Both the position numbers and the translations under genes were made by a program. Below the pieces are notes generated by a model, which saw only the letters and a list, made by a program, of their open reading frames with translations, searched no databases and was not told the DNA's origin. From assembly GCF_021347895.1 (NCBI RefSeq), contig NC_067122.1, positions 32,959,215-33,023,214 of the forward strand: a stretch of DNA of 64,000 nucleotides. The letters are read 5' to 3'. The DNA comes from Acanthochromis polyacanthus (Eukaryota; Chordata; Actinopteri; Pomacentridae). Positions 57,807-64,000 of the stretch are shown here, piece by piece; the first letter of the stretch is position 1, and each line of letters starts with the position of its first letter.

Positions 57807-58304
57807 CTACGCATCTCTTCGTCTAGTTGGATCTGGCCAGAGAATTCCATCAACATTGCAGGCAACATCCTCATTGGCAAGACAACGTGGGAAGAAGCGT
57901 CCTGAATGATGGATCCATCCTTGCAGCTGCAGCGTCCATTTGGTCACAAGCCTCTTCCATGGCCTGAATGAGGGGCACCTGAGCCTGAGATCACAAACCT
58001 TCCACTGCCATGCCAAGAAAAAGTTTTGGATGGGGTTTAGAAATGGAGAATATTGTGGAAGGGACAGTACTGTAAACTGTGGATGGTGTTGAAACCAGTT
58101 CTGGACCAGAGCAGAGCGTTGGAATGACACATTGTCCCAGATGACAACATGTTGCATCTGGTGCATTTGGTTAATTACTGTGATGAGGTTGTGCAATCGG
58201 TCCAAAAATGTGAGAATGTGATCTGTGTTGTAGGGCCCATATTGGCATGACGGTGGTTTTATAATGCTCAAACCTGATTGGTGTGTCTGCAATAAAGCCA
58301 TCAT
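57807..58304 (-). pseudogene. IS630/Tc1-like transposase fragment with altered catalytic Glu
   Basis: The frame is open for 165 codons. It reads HVVIWDNVSFQRSALVQNWF (Asp of the second catalytic site, near 58150), then SLPQYSPFLNPIQNFFLAWQ (about 58060), WIHHSGRFFPRCLAN and a C-terminus WPDPTRRRDA. Other teleost members of this family, as I remember them, have NPIEEFF; here the catalytic Glu is Gln and its neighbour Asn. The first Asp and the DNA-binding domain are missing upstream. It is therefore a fragment without a complete catalytic triad. Confidence 0.75.
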
Positions 58305-59097
58305 GTGTTTGACACCTGATGTGTGTGTTTAACCAACTGTCTCATGGTGCAGTGATTTGTCAGTCAGTGCTTTGGAAGTGCAAGGAAGTGACATCATGAT
58401 ATACTTCTGTGTCTAATGTGTACAAGTGTGTTTAGTGTTTGGCAAATCACTGTGTGTGTTGTTCTGCAAAAAGTGTGAGTCTGACTTTGTTTATATAGTG
58501 GTGAAAATCTGCTCCAGTGTTTTGCTCCTTGAGTGTAAAGTGTTGATAGTTATGTAATTGTTTCGTGTTTAGTGTTTATGCAATCATAAATAACTGTAAA
58601 GCCAATAAACAAGGATTGGGCGACTCATTGTGATTTCATGGAACCTTCTGTGCTGCAGTGCAAACTAAACTCAGCTGCTGTTTACATTTGTTTGTGTCTC
58701 TCCTGCAGCCTTCGGTCACATATACTGCATTTTAATAGAACCAAATTGCACGTACAAGATTCCCATTTATGTATCTGTTTCTGTTTACAGACAACAGAAT
58801 TAGTCTCACATAGTGACTGAAATGCAGCCTAATATGACTACATGTTGACCAGATAGTCTTACATTAATGACAAAAATCACATCAGTGGATAACAACGCAG
58901 TGGATGATATGTGTGAATGCAGCCATGAAGAAAACTGACAGTACAGCGACCTATGTCTGAAAGAGGCTTGAATGACAGAATGTTGTCGTTTTCACAGATT
59001 GATGAACACAATGTTTCAAGTCCCTTGTCAGGATGGCCGTCGACTGTTCAAAGCAAGCATTTGACATCGGTATTGAGGGAATAACATGAATAAGTTT
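58305..59097. other. Unassigned sequence
   Basis: Minus-strand upstream region of the IS630-like fragment, rich in GTGT and TGTTT. No gene is supported. Confidence 0.45.
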
Positions 59098-59573
59098 ACC
59101 CAGATAGCAAACTATGGGTGAATCAATGTTGAATCTATGTTGAGACCTAACGTCGAAATTATACAGAAAGCGCAAGGTTGATAAAATGTTGAGTCAACGT
59201 TTGCTTTTCAACCATAAATCACACTTTACCCACATAGCAAAATATGTTAAATCAATGTTGAATTAGGGTTAAGAAGGTTGAATTGTGGTTACGGTTGAAG
59301 ACTGATGGTTGGATCAACGTTGATTCAACAACATTTTGTCAACACTGAAGTTTGTGTTTAAAAGATGTCATTGAATCAACATTGTATTTTGGTTTAATTA
59401 AAATGTTTGACAGGTCAATGTTTAATTAATGTTGAATCTATGTTTGCAAACATGTAATCTATGTAAGTAAACGCTGACTCAACATTTTATCAACCTTGCG
59501 CTTTCTGTATAATTTCGACGTTAGGTCTCAACATAGATTCAACATTGATTCACCCATAGTTTGCTATCTGGGT
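59098..59573. mobile_element. Foldback-type element with about 108-bp inverted repeats
   Basis: ACCCAGATAGCAAACTATGG at 59098 and its complement ending at 59573 begin inverted repeats that stay nearly perfect for over 100 bases, up to ATGTTGAGTCAACGTTT. The interior repeats TTGATTCAAC-like motifs in both orientations. There is no coding sequence. I could not read a convincing target duplication, so the class is open. Confidence 0.85.
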
Positions 59574-59689
59574 TGTTTTTGTTATTGCTTCCTACAGCAT
59601 ACCATTCACTGAATAACAGTGAAGTCTGAAGCCCCCATCTATAGTACTGAAAGGTGAAAGATGAACATTTGGACATTTTGAATCAAGTG

Positions 59690-60045
59690 GAAAATGTCAT
59701 TCAAGGATTCATCTGCTGAACCAACCACCCATCCATTATCTATACACCTCTTAACTCTCTGTAAGGTCACAGGGAGCTGGAGTTTATCAAAGCTGACTGA
59801 GGGTGAAGGCAGGGGACACCCTGGACAGGTCAGTCTATCACAGGGCGACACAGAGACACTGCCAAACACACTCACATTCACAGCTACGGACATTTTAGAT
59901 GCATCGAATAACCTCCTCAGAAACTGGAGAACCTGGTGAGAACCCATACGTGGAGAACATGCCAACTCCACAAAGAAAGACCTCAGGCCAGGAGTTGATT
60001 CTAGGACCTTCTAGCTGTGAGGTGACACTGCTGACTTCATGGAGA
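59690..60045 (+). repeat. Common vertebrate/fish interspersed repeat fragment
   Basis: GGGGACACCCTGGACAGGTC, GGGCGACACAGAGACACTGC, GGAGAACATGCCAACTCCAC and CTAGCTGTGAGGTGACACTG occur in the order seen in a very abundant fish repeat derived from a non-LTR element. A shorter piece of the same repeat is at 30030-30090. Confidence 0.65.
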
Positions 60046-60163
60046 TGCGGTCACACTTAACTGCTTCTTCTCAATAAATAGCATCCAGGCACCCATTCAA
60101 AGGAAGCTACTCAGTGAGCATTCTATTGCTCAAATGTCATTAGTCCAATGTAGCTGCAGGTTA

Positions 60164-61768
60164 CAGTGGTATGAAAAAGTATCTGAACCTTTTAGAATTT
60201 CTCACATTTCTGCATAAAATCACCATCAAATGTGATCTGATTTTTGTCAAAACCACACAGATGAAAAAGCGGTGTCTGCTTTAACGAAAACCACCCAAAC
60301 ATTTATAGGTTTTCATATTTTAATGAGGATAGCATGCAAACAATGACAGAAGGGGGAGGAATAAGTAACTGAATCCTCTGCCTAAGGAGACTTAAAGAGC
60401 TATTGAAACAATTTCTACCAAACAATTTAAGTCAGGTGTGTGCCCAATCACTGATGAGTGGCTTAAAGCTCCCCTGCCCACTATAAAACACGCACCTGGT
60501 AAGAATTGTCTTGATGAGAAGCATTGTCTGATGTGCACCATGGCTCGCTCAAAAGAGCTGTCTGAAGACCTGCGATTTGTATAAAGCTGGGAAAGGATAC
60601 AAAACCATCTCTAAAAGTCTGGATGTTCATCAATCGACAGTCAGAGAAGTTGTCTACAAATGGAGAGAGTTTGGCACTGTTGCTTCTCTCCCAAGGAGTG
60701 GCCGTCCACCAAAGATGATGCCAAGAGTTCAGTGCAGAATAATCAGGGAGGTAAAAAAGAACCCTAGAGTGTCTGCTAAAGACTTACAGAAATCACTGGC
60801 ACAGTCCAATATCTCTGTGCACACATCGACTATATGTAAAACAATGGCCAAGAATGGTGTTCATGGGAGGACTCCACGGAGGAAGCCACTGCTGTCTAAA
60901 AAAAACATTGTTGCTCGTTTAATATTCGCAAAAAGGCACTTGGACACTCCACAGAAGTTTTGGCAAAATATGTTGTGGACTGATGAAACCAAAGTTGAAT
61001 TGTTTGGGAGGAACACACAACGTCATGTGTGGAGGAAAAATGGAACAGCTCACCAACATCAACACCTCATCCCCACCGTGAAGCATGGTGGAGGTGCATC
61101 ATGGTTTGGGGCTGTTTTGCTGCCTCAGGGCATGGACAACTTGCAATCATTAATGGAAAAATGAATTCAAAAGTTTATCAGGATGTTTTGCAGGAAAACC
61201 TGAGGCCGTCTGTCAGACAGTTGAAGCTAAAAAGAGGATGGATGCTGCAACAAGACAATGATCCAAAACACAGAAGTAAATCAACTTCAGAATGGTTTCA
61301 GAAGAGCAAAATACATGTTCTGGAGTGGCCAAGTCAAAGTCCAGACTTGAACCCCATTGAGATGCTGTGGCATGACCTCAAGGCAGCGATTCATGCCAGA
61401 CATCCCAGGAATCTGACTGAACTACAGCAGTTTTGTAAAGAAGAATGGGCCAAGATTAGTCCTGATCGATGTGCCAGACTGATCTGCAGCTACAGGAAGC
61501 GTCTGGTTGAAGTTATTGCTGCCAAAGGGGGGGGGCCACAAAATATTAAATGTGATGGTTCAGTTACTTATTCCTCCCCCTTCTGTCATTGTTTGCATGC
61601 TATCCTCATTAAAATATGAAAACCTATAAATGTTTGGGTGGTTTTAGTTAAAGCAGACACTGTTTTTTCATCTGTGTGATTTTGACAAAGATCAGATCAC
61701 ATTTGATGGTGATTTTATGCAGAAATGTGAGAAATTCCAAAAGGTTCAGATACTTTTTCATACCACTG
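60164..61768 (+). mobile_element. Tc1 element, full length with broken transposase
   Basis: The element is flanked by TA (60162-60163 and 61769-61770), with CAGTGGTATGAAAAAGTATC at both ends in inverted orientation. The inverted repeats are about 210 bp (60164-60373 and 61559-61768) and differ at only a few positions. The size, 1,605 bp, is normal. The arms are better preserved than the coding region, which has several frame breaks. Confidence 0.94.
60540..61549 (+). pseudogene. Tc1 transposase with three frame disruptions
   Basis: ATG at 60540 opens MARSKELSEDLR but runs into a stop near 60582. The main frame then starts [20 protein letters not shown] (60577) and includes LWTDETKVELFG with the first catalytic Asp. 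Near 61104 a single-base loss moves the frame. It continues as [38 protein letters not shown] (second Asp) and [14 protein letters not shown] (Glu). A G-run near 61528-61535 shifts it again before the terminal TKY-stop at 61549. All three catalytic residues are kept, so the damage is by small insertions and deletions only. Confidence 0.9.
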
Positions 61769-61797
61769 TAACTGCTCCACTTATGTACAATTTGTTA

Positions 61798-62934
61798 GTT
61801 TTTTTTCAATTGCTAACAAGCATTGGTACAAACTGCAGTCACATGTTCAAAACTCTGAACACAGCCTGCATTTCCATCATGTATCTCAGCTAAACAGTTA
61901 ATCTAATCCCCAAATCTGTTTCTCACCAACAAAACACTTCATACATGTCTCAAAATAAGCTCATTCAACCACAACACTAGAAAATAGTCTCACTTTGGAA
62001 ACAAATGCTGTCAGTGTTAGGACACTGAACTACAAAATACCAACAACAGAGAGCATTACATGAAATTAATTGTAATCTTTCCAGTTTGAATGATTTCTTT
62101 AGATATATCAGTATTTTATTATAAGATAAGATCTTTGCACTTTGAGTTTTCTAAATTATTGTGATATATTGCAACAAGAATGAATCAGGAATGCGGCAGT
62201 TTACTTCAACAACATTGCCGTATTTTCTCTGTGCCTTTGCATGAAATTTTGGGACCTTACAAAAAATAAAGTTTACTATAAACAAAAAAAAAAAAGTATA
62301 ATCTCAGAATTCAGGGGGCAGAATAGAAATCAAGAGATAAAAGTCAAAAACCAACAACACATGTAAACTGTAACATTCACACCCTGTCGTCTGCATTTTG
62401 GACTCATGTTTCCATCCATTACATCTGATGTCTTCTCTGGAGATGCATTGTGGCTAGAACATTTTTGAGTGTCTCATTTTTATGGTTTCTGATAAGACCA
62501 AACACAAATCACCTGAATCGGTTTTCAGCTGACAGCTACACTCAGCTATGTGTGTAATTACCTAATCTTTTCATTTATTTTAATTTTCAATATTTTGATA
62601 TGATTTTCCATAGATTTCAATGTGACTGCAGCAGAAATTCCTCAAGTTTTTCCCCAATCATTCTGTTTTGATTGTGGTTTTAACTGTTTTGAACACAGTG
62701 TGTTAGCATTTGAACAATGTGCTGTAAAAGTCTAGTGTTCTGCAGGTGGTGAACTAGAAACTGAGAAAAGAATTCATGAATTTTGGTGACTGTGGTCACT
62801 GAATGCATTTTGTGTGAAAGCAATGGAAAGTGATTCTCAGTTCAGTCCACATGGACTGCTGTTTTGCAAACTGTTAAGAGTTTTGAACATGTGACTTCAG
62901 TTTCGACCAACGCGTGTTAGCAATAGAAAAAAAC
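61798..62934. mobile_element. Element with 58-bp inverted ends (mariner-like, non-coding)
   Basis: GTTTTTTTTCAATTGCTAAC at 61798 and the complement of the right end GTTTTTTTCTATTGCTAACA (ending 62934) are inverted; similarity continues through GTCACATGTTCAAAACTCT. The interior holds no long reading frame. Its middle is duplicated just downstream (62940 onwards). TA precedes the left end but does not follow the right one. Confidence 0.65.
61944..62771. repeat. Duplicated block, copy 1
   Basis: From CATGTCTCAAAATAAGCTCA to GAAACTGAGAAAAGA this block matches copy 2 (62940-64000) nearly base for base once the 63334-63554 insert is removed. Confidence 0.9.
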
Positions 62935-62939
62935 GAATT

Positions 62940-64000
62940 CATGTTTCAAAATAAGCTCATTCAACCACAACACTAGAAAATAGTCTCACTTTGGAAACAA
63001 ATGCTGTCAGTCTTAGGACGCTGAACCACAAAATACCAACAACACAGAGCATTACATAAAATTAATTGTGATCTTTCAAGCTTGAATGATTTCTTTTTAG
63101 ATAAATCAGTATATTATAAAATAAGATTTTTGCACTTTGAGTTTTCTAAATTATTGTGATATATTGCTACAAGAATGAATCAGGAATGCAGCAGTTTACT
63201 TCAACAACATTGATGTATTTTCTCTGTGCCTTTGCATCGGTACTTTAGGACCTTACAAAAAATAAAGTTTACTGTAAACAAAAATAAAATGTAGAATCTC
63301 AGAATTCAGGGGGCAGAATAGAAATCAAGAGATCTTCTTCTTCTTTTCCTTTCGGCTTTTCCCTTCAGGGGTCGCCACAGCGAATCAATTGCCTCCATCT
63401 AACCCTGTCTGCTGCATCTTCTTCTCTCACACCAACTACCTTCATGTCCTCTTTAACCACATCCATAAACCTCCTCTTTGGTCTTCCTCTAGGCCTCCTG
63501 CCTGGCAGTGGGAAACTCAGCATTCTTCTACCAATATATTCACTCTCCCTCCTCAAATCGAGATAAAATTCAAAAACCAACAACATGTACATGCATACTG
63601 TAACATTCACAACTTGTCATCCGCATTTGGCCACATGTTTCCATCCATCACATCTGATGTCTCCTCTGGAGATGCATTGTGGGTAGAACCTTTCTGAGTG
63701 TCTCCTTTTTATGGTTTCTGATGAGACCAAACACAGATCACCTGAATCGGTTTTCAGCTGACAACTACACTCAGCTGTGTTTGGAATTAGATCATCTTTT
63801 CATTTATTTTTATTGTCAATATTTTTGATATGATTTTCTATAGATTTCAATGTGACTGCAGCAGAAATTCCCTGTGTTTCCCCCCATCATTCTGTTTTGA
63901 TTGTGTTTTGAACTGTTTTGAACACAGTGTGTTAGCATTTGAACAATGTGCTGTAAAAGTCTAGTGTTCTGCAGGTGGTGAACTAGAAACTGAGAAAAGA
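62940..64000. repeat. Duplicated block, copy 2, running to the window end
   Basis: This is the same orientation as copy 1 and starts only 6 bases after the right terminus of the 61798 element. It carries a LINE insert of about 221 bp. The match to copy 1 is still going at the last base, so the true extent is beyond the window. Confidence 0.9.
63334..63554 (-). mobile_element. LINE 3' fragment inserted in duplicated block copy 2
   Basis: The minus strand encodes GRRPRGRPKRRFMDVVKEDM and ADRVRWRQLIRCGDP, the C-terminal end of a fish endonuclease-reverse transcriptase, then a GAAGAAGAAG tail at the 63334 side. AAATCAAGAGAT (63322-63333) and AAATCGAGAT (63555-63564) are imperfect target duplications. 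Copy 1 shows the empty site. This places the insertion after the duplication. Confidence 0.85.

Overview
The window looks like vertebrate, almost certainly teleost fish, chromosomal DNA. The reasons are its sparse coding content, many dinucleotide and tetranucleotide microsatellites, spliced gene remnants, and a dense mix of element types typical of fish genomes: Tc1/mariner with inverted/direct-repeat termini, L2-type and Rex1-like LINEs, hAT and piggyBac-like short elements, PIF/Harbinger, CACTA-like transposases and solo LTRs. No clearly intact single-copy host gene is visible. The best host-like candidate is a multi-exon protein-kinase fragment at 12.1-13.1 kb (minus) with an in-frame stop. 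No bacterial-style operon, CRISPR array or convincing RNA gene was seen.

Layout. 0-4.2 kb: unassigned sequence with microsatellites. 4.2-5.6 kb: a decayed Tc1-like element with TA target duplication. 6.0-9.4 kb: a retrotransposon gag-like pseudogene running directly into a truncated L2-type LINE, followed by a hAT-like fragment with a BED finger. 10.5-11.3 kb: a hAT short element splitting an older ORF. 12.1-13.1 kb: kinase fragment. 13.8-20 kb: LTR-like fragments, microsatellites, a purine tract and LINE tails. 20.5-22.1 kb (plus) and 38.5-43.0 kb (minus): two copies of the same gene pair, a transposase-like protein (with C2H2 fingers where the N-terminus survives) followed on the same strand by a SAMD3-like protein; both are decayed. 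22.9-23.5 kb and 53.0-53.6 kb: two members of a short element family with about 108-bp inverted repeats and 7-bp target duplications. 24.4-26.9 kb: LINE and CACTA-like transposase remnants. 28.36-29.99 kb: a complete Tc1 element with 213-bp terminal repeats and an uninterrupted 344-residue transposase, the only apparently intact protein-coding gene in the window. 31.6-33.3 kb: nested Tc1 elements and a second hAT fragment. 33.7-36.1 kb: a nest of four elements (Rex1-like LINE, LTR, SINE-like insert, piggyBac-like insert). 43.4 kb onward: a palindromic TTAA element, a Harbinger deletion derivative, further short elements, a solo LTR, a pair of related repeats split by a hAT element, an IS630-like transposase remnant, a foldback element, a second Tc1 element with a broken transposase, and a duplicated block that runs off the window end.

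How the parts relate: most of the window is explained by successive transposition. Target-site duplications can be read for about ten insertions, so a relative order can often be given. The most interesting structure is the repeated two-gene unit, because the accessory gene stays next to the transposase in both copies. Family names come from recognising protein motifs and termini by eye; no database was searched.
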